From Stomatobaculum sp. (GTDB taxonomy: Bacteria > Bacillota_A > Clostridia > Lachnospirales > Lachnospiraceae), in contig JAFSYO010000085.1 in the NCBI GenBank assembly GCA_017449925.1, positions 40,116 to 104,115 of the forward strand: a stretch of DNA of 64,000 nt. Direction: 5' to 3'. Shown one piece after another: positions 17,836 through 25,876 of this stretch. Below the pieces are notes generated by a model, which saw nothing but the letters and a program-made list of their open reading frames with translations, was not told where the DNA came from and did not search any database. Each line of letters begins with the position of its first letter. Position 1 is the first letter of the stretch. The position numbers were made by a program, and so were the translations under genes.

Positions 17836-18864
17836 ATGAGCAAAGAACAAGAGATCTTCCGTCCTGTCACCGCCATCACCATGGGCGATCCTGCAGGCAT
17901 CGGTCCCGAGATCGTCGTCGGAACCATGCTTGATCCTTCCATCAGCGAATGCTGCAAGCCGTTCGTGATCGGAAGCGCAGCTATTCTTCAGAAAGCAGCC
18001 GACGTTCTCGGCAAGGAGATCAAGATCCGCAAGATCAACGATCCCGACGAAGCCCTCTATGAATTCGGGACCATCGACGTCCTGGAGACCGGCGATTATG
18101 ATACCGACTCCATCGAGTGGGGCAAGGTCCAGCCGCTGGCGGGCCAGATGGCCGTGGACTGGATCATGAAGTCCATCGAACTCGGCCTGGCAGGGAAGGT
18201 CGACGCAGTGTCCACCTCTCCCATCAACAAGCAGTCCATTAAGATGGTAGGCGTCAAGGAACCGGGCCACACCGAGATCTACCAGAACGCGACCAAGTCT
18301 CCCTACGCGCTGACCATGTTCTCCTGCCACAAGCTGCGCGTCTTCTTCGTCAGCCGCCACATGTCCCTGATCGACGCGGTCCATTTCGCCACCAAGGACG
18401 TGGTCCTGGATTTCATCCGCAATATTCATAAGGAACTGACCAGCGTCGGCATCGAAAAGCCGCTCATCGCGGTGGCCGGCATCAACCCCCACAACGGCGA
18501 CAACGGCCTGTTCGGCAGAGAAGAGATCGACGAGCTGTTCCCGGCAGTCGAGGCGGCCCAGGCTGAGGGCATCAACGCTGTCGGCCCGATCCCCGGCGAC
18601 TCCATCTTCAACATCGGCAAGTCCGGCAAGTTCGACGCCATCCTGTCCATGTACCACGATCAGGGCCACATCGCCTGCAAGACTCTGGACTTCGAAAAGT
18701 CCGTCACCATCACCTGGGGCCTTCCCTTTATCCGCGGCTCCGTGGACCACGGCACAGCCTTTGACATCGCAGGAAAGGGCATCGCCGGCTGCATCAGCCT
18801 GATCGAGTCCACCAAGGTCTGCGTGGAATACGCCGTCAGAAAGCACAACGGAGCAAAAAAATAA
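17836..18864 (+). CDS. pdxA2: PdxA2-type 4-phospho-D-threonate/erythronate dehydrogenase
   Basis: A 342-residue PdxA-family NAD-dependent dehydrogenase. Motifs: TMGDPAGIGPEI near the start, metal-ligand histidines in EPGHTEIYQ, GINPHNGDNGLFG and YHDQGHI, and PFIRGSVDHGTAFDIAGKG near the end. In B6 synthesis PdxA acts on 4-phosphohydroxythreonine. Next to a DUF1537 kinase, however, PdxA2 proteins oxidise and decarboxylate 4-phospho-D-threonate or -erythronate to DHAP. The ATG at 17836 follows GAAAGGGG. The kinase gene starts 43 bases downstream. No other B6 genes are present. Confidence 0.88.
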   Translation: MSKEQEIFRPVTAITMGDPAGIGPEIVVGTMLDPSISECCKPFVIGSAAILQKAADVLGKEIKIRKINDPDEALYEFGTIDVLETGDYDTDSIEWGKVQPLAGQMAVDWIMKSIELGLAGKVDAVSTSPINKQSIKMVGVKEPGHTEIYQNATKSPYALTMFSCHKLRVFFVSRHMSLIDAVHFATKDVVLDFIRNIHKELTSVGIEKPLIAVAGINPHNGDNGLFGREEIDELFPAVEAAQAEGINAVGPIPGDSIFNIGKSGKFDAILSMYHDQGHIACKTLDFEKSVTITWGLPFIRGSVDHGTAFDIAGKGIAGCISLIESTKVCVEYAVRKHNGAKK

Positions 18865-18907
18865 CCCGGCAGCAAGCCGCCAGGAACCAAAGGAAAGGAG
18901 ATACCGT

Positions 18908-20251
18908 ATGCCTATTATCGGAGCAGTCGCGGACGATCTCACCGGCGCCAATACTACCGGCGTGCTTCTCGCGAGATCCAAGGCCAGGACCGCAGTATTC
19001 TTCAACGAAAAAGCAGCGCTGAAGGCGAAGGGCGTCGCCGATCTTGACGCCATTCTCATCAGCTCCAACTCCCGCCCCATGCCGCCCGCAGCGGCAAAGG
19101 CCTATGTTAAGGAAGCCACCATCGCCTTAAAGAACATGGGCGTGAAGTACTTCTCGAAGCGCATCGACACCACCCTCCGCGGCGGGATCGGCCATGAGAT
19201 CGACGCCATGCTGGAAGTGATCGGCGAGGACACGGTGGCCGTGGTCGTACCGGCCATGCCCCAGTCCCGGCGCATCGTGGTCGGCGGATACTCCGTCATC
19301 GACAACGTTGCCCTGATCCGCACGCCGGTGGCGCAGGATGTGCGCACCCCCGTAAAAGAAAACTATGTGCCGAAGCTTCTCGACGCGCAGACCACCCGGA
19401 AGGTCGGACTTGTGACCCTGGGCGATGTCCTGAACGGCGTCCCCGCCATCAAGACGGCCCTGAAGGCGCAGCGCGACAGCGGCGCGGAAGTCATCGTGGT
19501 GGATGCCATCACCATTGAGGATGTGGAAGAGATCGCAAAGGCTGTCGTGGAGCTCGGCTGGAACGTCCTCGCCGTGGACCCCGGTCCCTTCACCTCGAAG
19601 CTCGCCTTCGTCCGGGGCCTGATCCAGGAAGAAGCCGCCAACATCCCGAAGGAGCCTCCCGTCGAAGGGAAGACCGTTCTCATCGCCGCCGGCAGCGCGA
19701 CGCCGGTAACGAAAAAGCAGATGGAAGTCCTCTGCACAGATGAACGTAACATCCGGGTCAGCGTGGATCCGCTTCCTCTGATCGACGGAGACATGGAAGC
19801 CATGGACGAAGTGAACCGCGCCATCGACAGGGCGTGCATCCTGATCCAGGGAGGCGAGCCGCCCAGAGCCATCCTCTTCGAGACCGCTCTTCACGGCACC
19901 CTTCTGAACCTTGACGAAGAGGACGCGAAGCGGGGCTACACCGGCGGGACCTGCGCCGACCTGATCAACATCGGCCTCGGCCTGATCATCTCCGGCATCC
20001 TGAAGAGAGTGGGCCGCGAGAAGATCGCCGGTCTCTACACCACCGGCGGCGACACCATGGTGAACGTCTGCAGCGTTCTGGGCGTAGAGTGCCTCGAGGT
20101 AATGGACTACGTCATTCCCCAGACCGACATCGGCCGCCTGATCGGCGCCTACGACGGACTTCCCGTCATCGGCAAGGGAGGCCTCACCGGAACCAACACC
20201 ACCGCCATCGAGATCGTGGACCGCCTGATGCGCGAGGCCGCGAGAAAATAA
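18908..20251 (+). CDS. dtnK: DUF1537 four-carbon acid sugar kinase
   Basis: A 447-residue kinase of the DUF1537 family, which phosphorylates tetronates (D-threonate, D-erythronate or 3-keto forms). The N-terminal substrate domain starts IIGAVADDLTGANTTGVLLA, and the C-terminal nucleotide domain carries LYTTGGDTMVNV and GLTGTNTT. Pairing with PdxA2 and absence of an LtnD-type dehydrogenase favour a DtnK-like role on D-threonate, though the exact stereochemistry is inference. AAAGGAG lies before the ATG. Same operon as pdxA2 and the permease. Confidence 0.88.
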   Translation: MPIIGAVADDLTGANTTGVLLARSKARTAVFFNEKAALKAKGVADLDAILISSNSRPMPPAAAKAYVKEATIALKNMGVKYFSKRIDTTLRGGIGHEIDAMLEVIGEDTVAVVVPAMPQSRRIVVGGYSVIDNVALIRTPVAQDVRTPVKENYVPKLLDAQTTRKVGLVTLGDVLNGVPAIKTALKAQRDSGAEVIVVDAITIEDVEEIAKAVVELGWNVLAVDPGPFTSKLAFVRGLIQEEAANIPKEPPVEGKTVLIAAGSATPVTKKQMEVLCTDERNIRVSVDPLPLIDGDMEAMDEVNRAIDRACILIQGGEPPRAILFETALHGTLLNLDEEDAKRGYTGGTCADLINIGLGLIISGILKRVGREKIAGLYTTGGDTMVNVCSVLGVECLEVMDYVIPQTDIGRLIGAYDGLPVIGKGGLTGTNTTAIEIVDRLMREAARK

Positions 20252-20264
20252 CTTTTTTGATCCG

Positions 20265-20282
20265 GTCCCCGGAACCGGGGAC
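20265..20282 (+). other. Intercistronic hairpin before kdgT
   Basis: GTCCCCGG-AA-CCGGGGAC, an 8-bp GC stem without a T-run, lies between the kinase and permease genes; possibly an mRNA stability element. Confidence 0.4.
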
Positions 20283-20329
20283 AGAATAGCCAGTCAAAAT
20301 AATCATTCAATACTTTAGGGGGTATCATT

Positions 20330-21379
20330 ATGGCTGAAAAGAAACAGTACACCAAGCGTGACGGCAGCAAGGATTATCCGATTCTCGACAAGATCGCGGC
20401 AATGCCCGGCGGACTTGTCATTGTTCCTCTGGTCATCGCGGTCCTGCTCGCGACCTTCTGCCCGCAGGTCTATCAGATCGGCGGCTATGTGACAGCTCTG
20501 TTCTACAACGGCAACTCCTGCATGATGGGCTTCTTCCTCATCGTCTGCGGTTCCATGATCGACATCAAGCAGGTCGGCATGCCGCTGTACAAGGGCGCCA
20601 TCATGACCGGCACCAAGTTCGTCCTGGGCGTCATCCTGGGCGTCCTGGTCGGAAAGATCTGCGGCCCCGCCGGCTTCCTGGGCATCGCTCCCTTCGTGCT
20701 GATCGCCGCGATCACGAACTCCAACGGTTCCCTTTACATCTCTCTGTCCTCCCAGTTCGGCAACGCGACTGATACCGGCGCTATCTCCATCCTGTCCCTG
20801 AACGACGGCCCGTTCTTCACCCTGGTCGCCCTGGGCGCCACAGGACTGGCAAACATCCCGATCATGACCCTGATCGCAGTCATCATCCCGCTGCTCATCG
20901 GTTTCATCTGGGGCAACCTCGACGAGAAGTTCCGCGACACCTGCAAGACTGCGCAGCCCATCGTTACTTTCTTCATGACCATCTCCATCGGCGCGAAGAC
21001 CGACGTGAAGACCATCCTGACCGCCGGCGCCTCCGGTGTCGTCCTTGGTCTCATCTCTGCAGCAACTGCAGTCCTGTTCTTCTTCATCATCAACCTGCTT
21101 CTTCCGAAGAAGGAGCGCAACGCCATGGGCGCCGCCATCGGTACCACGGCTCTGAACTCCGCCATGACCCCGGCAGCTGTCGCGGAAGCGGATCCCACCT
21201 ACGCGGATGTCGTTCCCATGGCTACTGCCCAGTGCGCCACCGCTTCTATCATCACCCTCTTCCTGTGCCCCTTCATCACGGCTGCTTTTGACAAATACAT
21301 GATGAACAGCCAGAAGGGCATCTACAGCCCGGAGGGCTGGGCCTATGAAAAGGGCCTGAAAATGACCGGCAGACAGTAA
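20330..21379 (+). CDS. kdgT: KdgT-family sugar-acid permease
   Basis: A 349-residue membrane protein with about ten hydrophobic segments, from the 2-keto-3-deoxygluconate permease family (cation symport). Conserved stretches: GNSCMMGFFLIVCGSMIDIKQ, AAITNSNGSLYISLSSQFG and GTTALNSAMTPAAVAEADP. Its position after pdxA2 and the DUF1537 kinase suggests a tetronate or similar sugar acid as substrate rather than KDG; no KDG kinase or aldolase is near. Start ATG 20330 follows a GGGGG site. Confidence 0.88.
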   Translation: MAEKKQYTKRDGSKDYPILDKIAAMPGGLVIVPLVIAVLLATFCPQVYQIGGYVTALFYNGNSCMMGFFLIVCGSMIDIKQVGMPLYKGAIMTGTKFVLGVILGVLVGKICGPAGFLGIAPFVLIAAITNSNGSLYISLSSQFGNATDTGAISILSLNDGPFFTLVALGATGLANIPIMTLIAVIIPLLIGFIWGNLDEKFRDTCKTAQPIVTFFMTISIGAKTDVKTILTAGASGVVLGLISAATAVLFFFIINLLLPKKERNAMGAAIGTTALNSAMTPAAVAEADPTYADVVPMATAQCATASIITLFLCPFITAAFDKYMMNSQKGIYSPEGWAYEKGLKMTGRQ

Positions 21380-21417
21380 TCTCCTCCCCTTTCAACCTGA
21401 CAATCATTACCGGCAGA

Positions 21418-21449
21418 GCACTCCCCGCGGAAGAATCCGCGGGGAGTGC
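21418..21449 (+). terminator. Strong hairpin after kdgT
   Basis: GCACTCCCCGCGG / CCGCGGGGAGTGC: a perfect 13-bp stem with loop AAGAAT. No T-run follows (CAAAAAAG), so it may be a 3' stability stem or a partial terminator. Confidence 0.5.
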
Positions 21450-21469
21450 CAAAAAAGAGGACCCATCCC

Positions 21470-21997
21470 ATGGAACAGACTACTCCGGCTCTCTCTGAAA
21501 AGATCCGCGTCACCATGACGCGGGAGGCTCTGTTTGATTTCTTCCTGTACCACGCCTACTCCAAGCTCAGCGGCTTTCTTCAGAACCTGCTTGGGTTCGC
21601 GGTCTTTTTCCTCGGCGTTTTCTCCTACGTCACCGGACGCACGAACGGCATCGGCTGTTTTCTGTATCTCCTCGCCGCTGTGTGTTTTCTGGCGTACACG
21701 CCGTTCCTCCTCAGCCGGAAGGCTGCCAGGGCAATGCGGGAAGAAGACATCTACCGGACTCCCATGGACCTGACCTTTACGGAAGGCGTGGGGATCCTGG
21801 CGGAACAGGGTGAATCCAGCCGGCTGTATCCCTGGGAGGAAGTGCTCCGCGCCTCTGTCACTCCGAAGACCATCGCCATCTACATAGGCGAAGAACAGGC
21901 TCTCATTGTCCCGAAGCAGGACTTCGGAGACCGTTTTCTCCAGTGTTACCAGATCATCGCAAAAGGACTCGGCATGTCCAGATCCGCTGCGCACTGA
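21470..21997 (+). CDS. YcxB-like membrane protein
   Basis: A 175-residue protein with two adjacent transmembrane segments (LLGFAVFFLGVFSYV and IGCFLYLLAAVCFLAYTPFLL), then a cytosolic C-terminal domain (LTFTEGVGILAEQGESSRLYPWEEV...TKTIAIYIGEEQALIVPKQDF) with the pattern of YcxB-like C-terminal domains. Function is unknown. The start at 21470 is chosen for the AAAAGAGG site nine bases upstream. It sits between the permease and the first DeoR gene and probably shares their transcript. Confidence 0.65.
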   Translation: MEQTTPALSEKIRVTMTREALFDFFLYHAYSKLSGFLQNLLGFAVFFLGVFSYVTGRTNGIGCFLYLLAAVCFLAYTPFLLSRKAARAMREEDIYRTPMDLTFTEGVGILAEQGESSRLYPWEEVLRASVTPKTIAIYIGEEQALIVPKQDFGDRFLQCYQIIAKGLGMSRSAAH

Positions 21998-22038
21998 ATC
22001 GGCCATTTTCATTTGTGTAACAAGGAGGCAGCAGACCC

Positions 22039-22815
22039 ATGCTTGAACGACGTGAAGAGATCCTTTTGCTCCTGAGATCGCAGGAAAAAGTCACGGTGCA
22101 TGACCTCTCGGAGCATTTCCACTGCTCCGAGGTGACCATCCGCACAGACCTCCGGGAACTGGAGGCGGAGGGAAAACTGGAACGCACCCACGGCGGCGCC
22201 GTCCCGGTGCGGGAGCCTTTCCCGTCCTATCGTCCGGAGAACCTTTACCGCAATGCCGCCGCAAAGCAGCAGATCGCTTCCTGCGCCTACCGCATGATCT
22301 ATGACAGAGAGACCATCATCCTGGATGACTCCTCTTCCTCCTTTTATCTCGCCCTGGAGATCCGCCGGAATCCGGAGAAGCGGCTCGCCGTGGTGACCAA
22401 CTCCATTCTCGCAGTCAGCGAGCTTTCCGGCCTTCCCCATGTCGATCTGTATTTAGTGGGGGGAAGTGTGAGCGGGAATCTGCCCGCATCCCTGGGCTCC
22501 AAGGCCAACGAGGAGATCAGCCGCTTTAAAGTGGACAAAGCCTTTATCGGGGTGCACGGCATCAGTTTCGATGCCGGACTCACCGCCATCACCGATGCCG
22601 AAATGCAGATGAAGCAGTCCATTATCCGCACCACCTCAAAGGTGATCGTTCTGGCGGACAGTTCCCGGTTCGGCGGCGGATATTTTTCCGTGATCTGTCC
22701 CTTGTCCGGCATTTTCCGCGTCGTTACAGACAGCGGCATTTCCCAGGAAAATGTCCGAAAAGCGGCGCTTCACGGCGTCCCGCTGATTATTGCCGACCAG
22801 TCCGGAGGCCTCTGA
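22039..22815 (+). CDS. DeoR/GlpR-family regulator 1
   Basis: A 258-residue repressor-type protein: N-terminal HTH (RREEILLLLRSQEKVTVHDLSEHFHCSEVTIRTDLRELE), the family signature LERTHGGA, and a C-terminal sugar-phosphate sensing domain (ILDDSSSSFYLA, VTNS, VGGSVSGNLPASLG, VLADSSRFGGGYF). It resembles the next regulator throughout, so the pair probably arose by tandem duplication. Likely controls the tetronate genes, with a phosphorylated intermediate as ligand. Ribosome site AAGGAGG. Confidence 0.88.
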   Translation: MLERREEILLLLRSQEKVTVHDLSEHFHCSEVTIRTDLRELEAEGKLERTHGGAVPVREPFPSYRPENLYRNAAAKQQIASCAYRMIYDRETIILDDSSSSFYLALEIRRNPEKRLAVVTNSILAVSELSGLPHVDLYLVGGSVSGNLPASLGSKANEEISRFKVDKAFIGVHGISFDAGLTAITDAEMQMKQSIIRTTSKVIVLADSSRFGGGYFSVICPLSGIFRVVTDSGISQENVRKAALHGVPLIIADQSGGL

Positions 22816-22832
22816 GCGTTCTCCGCTTCTCC

Positions 22833-22859
22833 TGCTTTCGAAAGCATTTTTCGAAAAAT
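22833..22859. promoter_or_regulatory. Paired TTTCGAAA palindromes (operator candidates)
   Basis: TGCTTTCGAAAGCA (22833-22846) and ATTTTTCGAAAAAT (22846-22859) are abutting 14-bp perfect palindromes with the same TTCGAA core, upstream of the promoter of regulator 2 and tpiA. The same core lies in the 17.6-kb divergent region. Confidence 0.55.
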
Positions 22860-22878
22860 AACTTGTGTTCTTTTTCGA

Positions 22879-22907
22879 TTGCTTTTTTGTTTGTTTTCGT
22901 TTATCAT
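22879..22907 (+). promoter_or_regulatory. Promoter of DeoR regulator 2 and tpiA
   Basis: TTGCTT (22879-22884), 17-base spacer, TATCAT (22902-22907), 20 bases downstream of the paired palindromes. Confidence 0.5.
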
Positions 22908-22969
22908 GTGCTAAGCACAGTAACGCTTGAACACTGGGAACGAAAACGGGCCCGCAGAAAGGAGACGCT

Positions 22970-23731
22970 ATGAGCGAACGTCAGAAGAAAATACTCGAAC
23001 TCCTGGAGACTCAGGGAAGTGTGAGTATCGCTTCTCTCAGCGAGCTCTTCGGCTGCTCCCTGGTGACGATCCGGAACGACATCCGCGAGCTGGAAAGCCA
23101 GGGACAGCTGGAACGCACCCGCGGCGGGGCAAAAAAAGTATCCCACGCGGAGTCCGCGGAAACGGCCTTCCCGAGCCTGCAGCGCAACACCGGGGCGAAG
23201 CAGCGCATTGCGGCCCGGGCCTATGATTATATCTCGGAGAACAGCACCATCCTCCTGGATGACTCCTCCGCCAGTTATTTCCTGGCACAGCATATCAGCC
23301 GCCACCCGGAGAAAGCCATGGCGGTCCTTACAAACTCTCTTCCTTCCGCAACCGTCCTGGCAGGCTGCCCGCATGTGCAGCTGTACCTGATCGGCGGCCA
23401 CGTCGGCGGTCACCTGCCCGCCACCATGGGCGAGCAGACGACGGAAACCATCCGGAACGTCTTCGTGGACATGGCCTTCATCAGCGTGCACAGCATCAAT
23501 TTCAATGTGGGGCTCACCTCCATCGGAACACCGCAGATGCAGATCAAACGCGCCATCCTGGACACCACGGACAAGGTCTTTGTCCTGGCGGACAGCGCGA
23601 AATTCGGCGCCGGCTATCTGGAGGTCATCTGCCCCCTCAGCGAAGTGTACCGCATCATCACAGACTCCGGACTGAAGAAGGAATATATCGACAAGGCGGA
23701 AGCAGAGCACATTCCGCTGGAGCTGTGCTGA
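22970..23731 (+). CDS. DeoR/GlpR-family regulator 2
   Basis: A 253-residue paralogue of the preceding regulator: HTH in QKKILELLETQGSVSIASLSELFGCSLVTIRNDIRELE, then LERTRGGA, then the sensor domain (ILLDDSSASYFLAQ, VLTNSL, LIGGHVGGHLPATMG, VLADSAKFGAGYLEV). The two differ in the DNA-recognition helix (HFHCSEVTIRTD versus LFGCSLVTIRND), so they may read related but distinct operators. It has its own promoter and palindromes and is followed by tpiA. Confidence 0.88.
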   Translation: MSERQKKILELLETQGSVSIASLSELFGCSLVTIRNDIRELESQGQLERTRGGAKKVSHAESAETAFPSLQRNTGAKQRIAARAYDYISENSTILLDDSSASYFLAQHISRHPEKAMAVLTNSLPSATVLAGCPHVQLYLIGGHVGGHLPATMGEQTTETIRNVFVDMAFISVHSINFNVGLTSIGTPQMQIKRAILDTTDKVFVLADSAKFGAGYLEVICPLSEVYRIITDSGLKKEYIDKAEAEHIPLELC

Positions 23732-23798
23732 TACAGAGCACACTTTGCCGGAATTGTGCCGGAACGGCTTCCGAAACAGAAAGGAGCCATTTCGCAGA

Positions 23799-24581
23799 AT
23801 GAAGAAAAAATTCTACTTCGGCAGCAATTTCAAAATGTACAAGACCGCTTCCGATACGGAAGAATATCTCAAGGCCATTACGGAAGCCACCGCGGACTTG
23901 AGCCGCGAAGAGTACCAGTTCTTTTTCATCCCTTCCTATACGACGCTGGAACGGGCCTCGAAGAGCCCCGTCCGGGACAGCTTCATGCTCGGAGCCCAGA
24001 ACATGTGCTGGGAAACCGAGGGACAGTTCACCGGCGAGATCTCTCCTGTCATGCTGCAGGAGTTCGGCGTGGAGCTTGTGCTCATCGGCCACTCGGAGCG
24101 GCGCCACACCTTCGGCGAGACCGACGCGACAGAGAACAAAAAAGTCCTGAAGGCGCTGGAGTGCGGTTTTACAGTGCTCCTCGCCGTTGGCGAGACCAGT
24201 GAGGAGAAGGACTTCGGCATCTGCCCGGAGGTCATCCGGACCCAGCTTAAAGTCGGCCTCCACGGCGTCACGCCGGAACAGGCTGCCGGCCGCCTCTGGA
24301 TCGCCTACGAGCCCGTCTGGTCCATCGGGACCGCGGGAACCCCCGCCACGCCGGAATACGCGCAGGAAGTCCACCACGAGATCCGGAAATGTCTGGTGGA
24401 ACTGTTCGGAGACGCGGGAAATGAAGTCCCCCTGCTCTACGGCGGCAGCGTGAACCCGCAGAACGGCACGGCGCTTCTCTCCCAGCCCGATATCAACGGC
24501 CTCTTCACCACCCGCACTGCTTTCCAGGTGGAAAAGTTCGCTGCCCTGATCCGGGAAAGCATCGCCGCCTGTTCTGACTGA
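23799..24581 (+). CDS. tpiA: Triosephosphate isomerase family protein
   Basis: A 260-residue TIM. The catalytic set is intact: Asn/Lys in GSNFKMYK, His in LIGHSERR, Glu in AYEPVWSIGTA; the phosphate loop is YGGSVNP. Start ATG 23799 gives MKKKFYFGSNFKMYK. In this locus it would convert DHAP from PdxA2 to glyceraldehyde 3-phosphate. TIM-family proteins also act as tetrulose-phosphate isomerases (EryH/LerI) in erythritol/threitol pathways, paired with RpiB-like enzymes, which are present here, so that role is a real alternative. The NFK variant of NWK fits a specialised copy. Confidence 0.85.
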   Translation: MKKKFYFGSNFKMYKTASDTEEYLKAITEATADLSREEYQFFFIPSYTTLERASKSPVRDSFMLGAQNMCWETEGQFTGEISPVMLQEFGVELVLIGHSERRHTFGETDATENKKVLKALECGFTVLLAVGETSEEKDFGICPEVIRTQLKVGLHGVTPEQAAGRLWIAYEPVWSIGTAGTPATPEYAQEVHHEIRKCLVELFGDAGNEVPLLYGGSVNPQNGTALLSQPDINGLFTTRTAFQVEKFAALIRESIAACSD

Positions 24582-24607
24582 CAAAATATAGAACATAAAG
24601 AAAAAAA

Positions 24608-24666
24608 ACGTCCGCAGAACCAATGTCATTAAAATAATGATCATCGGCCCTGCGGGCGTTTTTTTA
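24608..24666. terminator. Terminator after tpiA
   Basis: ACGTCCGCAG (24608-24617) pairs with CTGCGGGCGT (24650-24659), with one G-U pair, around a 32-base loop. A T-run follows and an A-run precedes, so it could work in both directions. Confidence 0.75.
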
Positions 24667-24726
24667 TAATAAGGTATGTGAAAAGATACAATGATAAGCA
24701 GCTCTATTCAACGGCGGAGGTCAATC

Positions 24727-25001
24727 GGGCGTTTTGGGGCGATTTTAGAATTTCCGTACCCCTAAACAGCAAAAAAATCTGTGAAAATCTGCTATTTTTG
24801 ATGTGTTATTAATCAGCTTGGGCGTTTTTTAAAGATTCTAAGAAATCCGTACCCCTGTTTTTTCGCAAAACAGGGGTACGGATTTTTAAGAATTACCATA
24901 TAACGCCCGATTTAAGGAAAATCCGCATGAAAATAAGCTGTTTTTCGGGGATGAAGCCTTCAAAAGGGGTACTCTTTTTTAAAAAACCCACGAAAACGCC
25001 C
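24727..25001. repeat. Nested palindromic non-coding element (four related units)
   Basis: This gene-free stretch contains four copies of one unit, GGGCGTTTT-N~20-CCGTACCCCT: two direct (24727-24764 and 24820-24856) and two inverted (24871-24908 and the shorter 24964-25001), arranged A-B-B'-A'. The centre is a perfect 19-bp hairpin (24843-24861 with 24867-24885, loop TTCGC). The layout resembles a REP/BIME-like or MITE-like repeat; folding as RNA is also possible. No coding frame fits. Confidence 0.6.
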
Positions 25002-25041
25002 TCTCAGAAGAAATTGTCTTCATCCCGGAATTATTTTCTTC

Positions 25042-25509
25042 TCAGGCTTCGTCCACTTCCTTCAGCCCGCCGGTGGCGTCGATCTCCATGATCATAGCGA
25101 CGCGCTCCGCGTGACGTCCGCCCTGGAACTCCGCGTCCGTCCAGGCGTCCACGATCATCTTCGCCAGATCCGGTCCCACCACACGGGCGCCGAAGGCGAT
25201 GATGTTGGAGTTGTTGTGCTGTTTGGAGAGCTGCGCCGTGTACGGCTCGCTGCAGACCGCGCAGCGGATTCCCTTCACCTTGTTGGCGGAAAGGCTGATG
25301 CCGACGCCGGTGCCGCAGATCAGCACGCCGCCGTCCACTTCTCCGGCTGCTACCATCTTAGCGACTTTGTAGCCAGCGACCGGGTAATTGAAGCGGTCAT
25401 GGGTATCTGTCCCCACGTTCACCACCTCGATGCCTCTCTCCTTCAGGTGCTCCATGATCTCAAACTTCATCTCCACCGCCGCGTGGTCATTTCCGATGGC
25501 AAGTTTCAT
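25042..25509 (-). CDS. rpiB: Ribose-5-phosphate isomerase B family protein
   Basis: A 155-residue RpiB with the canonical active site: Asp-His in GNDHAAVEMK, Cys in ICGTGVGISLSANKVKGIRC, and His in LSKQHNNSNIIAFGAR. It isomerises ribose 5-phosphate and ribulose 5-phosphate, or a related tetrose/pentose phosphate. The start at 25509 (MKLAIGNDHA) is chosen over an upstream extension because GGAGG lies before it and RpiB proteins begin here. It is preceded by a long structured leader-like region (25549-25697). Confidence 0.9.
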   Translation of the reverse strand: MKLAIGNDHAAVEMKFEIMEHLKERGIEVVNVGTDTHDRFNYPVAGYKVAKMVAAGEVDGGVLICGTGVGISLSANKVKGIRCAVCSEPYTAQLSKQHNNSNIIAFGARVVGPDLAKMIVDAWTDAEFQGGRHAERVAMIMEIDATGGLKEVDEA

Positions 25510-25548
25510 AGGGATCCCCTCCATTTCGAAATATTGTTTTTGTATTTG

Positions 25549-25697
25549 TTCATCACCCCTGACTCGGGTCGCTTCGCGACCCTCATTATTGGTGTCCAGA
25601 GGCTCTTCTAGCCTTGGCCACCTCGGAACTATGATCAAAAGCTGCCTGAAAAGCGGGCTTTTCATTCAGCTTTTGACCATAGTTCCGGGGTGATGAA
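25549..25697 (-). ncRNA. Candidate multibranched structured RNA upstream of rpiB
   Basis: TTCATCACCCC (25549-25559) pairs exactly with GGGGTGATGAA (25687-25697), closing a ~149-base domain. Inside, in minus-strand order, are three hairpins: a long one (25686-25667 with 25644-25625, GGAACTATG/CATAGTTCC ends), one of about 12 pairs with AGGCT-AGAAG-AGCCT at its tip, and GGGTCGC-GAA-GCGACCC (25582-25566). I do not recognise a known riboswitch motif. It could be a 5' leader RNA of rpiB or a MITE with terminal repeats. Confidence 0.45.
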
Positions 25698-25797
25698 TTA
25701 TATATATTATACCTTTTCGGAAAACCTGCCGCAACTGTCATGCCGGGGAATACAGCGGGGTTTTTGTTTTTGTATACCTTGCAAAAATGATTCTGCA

Positions 25798-25845
25798 CAA
25801 AAAAGGCTCTGCCGTATAGAATTATTGATTCCATGCGGCAGAGCC
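25798..25845 (-). terminator. Terminator after glyA
   Basis: GGCTCTGCCG / CGGCAGAGCC (25805-25814 and 25836-25845), with the A-run at 25799-25804 giving the U-tract on the minus strand. Confidence 0.85.
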
Positions 25846-25876
25846 CTGTCTTTATTTTTTACTCTATTTGTCTTTA

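Noticed and set aside
17836..18864. PdxA acting in vitamin B6 biosynthesis
   Set aside because: No other B6 genes are nearby, whereas the adjacent DUF1537 kinase and permease fit the PdxA2 acid-sugar role.
25549..25697. T-box, glmS ribozyme or known riboswitch before rpiB
   Set aside because: I could not find the T-box AGGGTGGNACCGCG block, a glmS core or other conserved signature; kept only as an unassigned structure.
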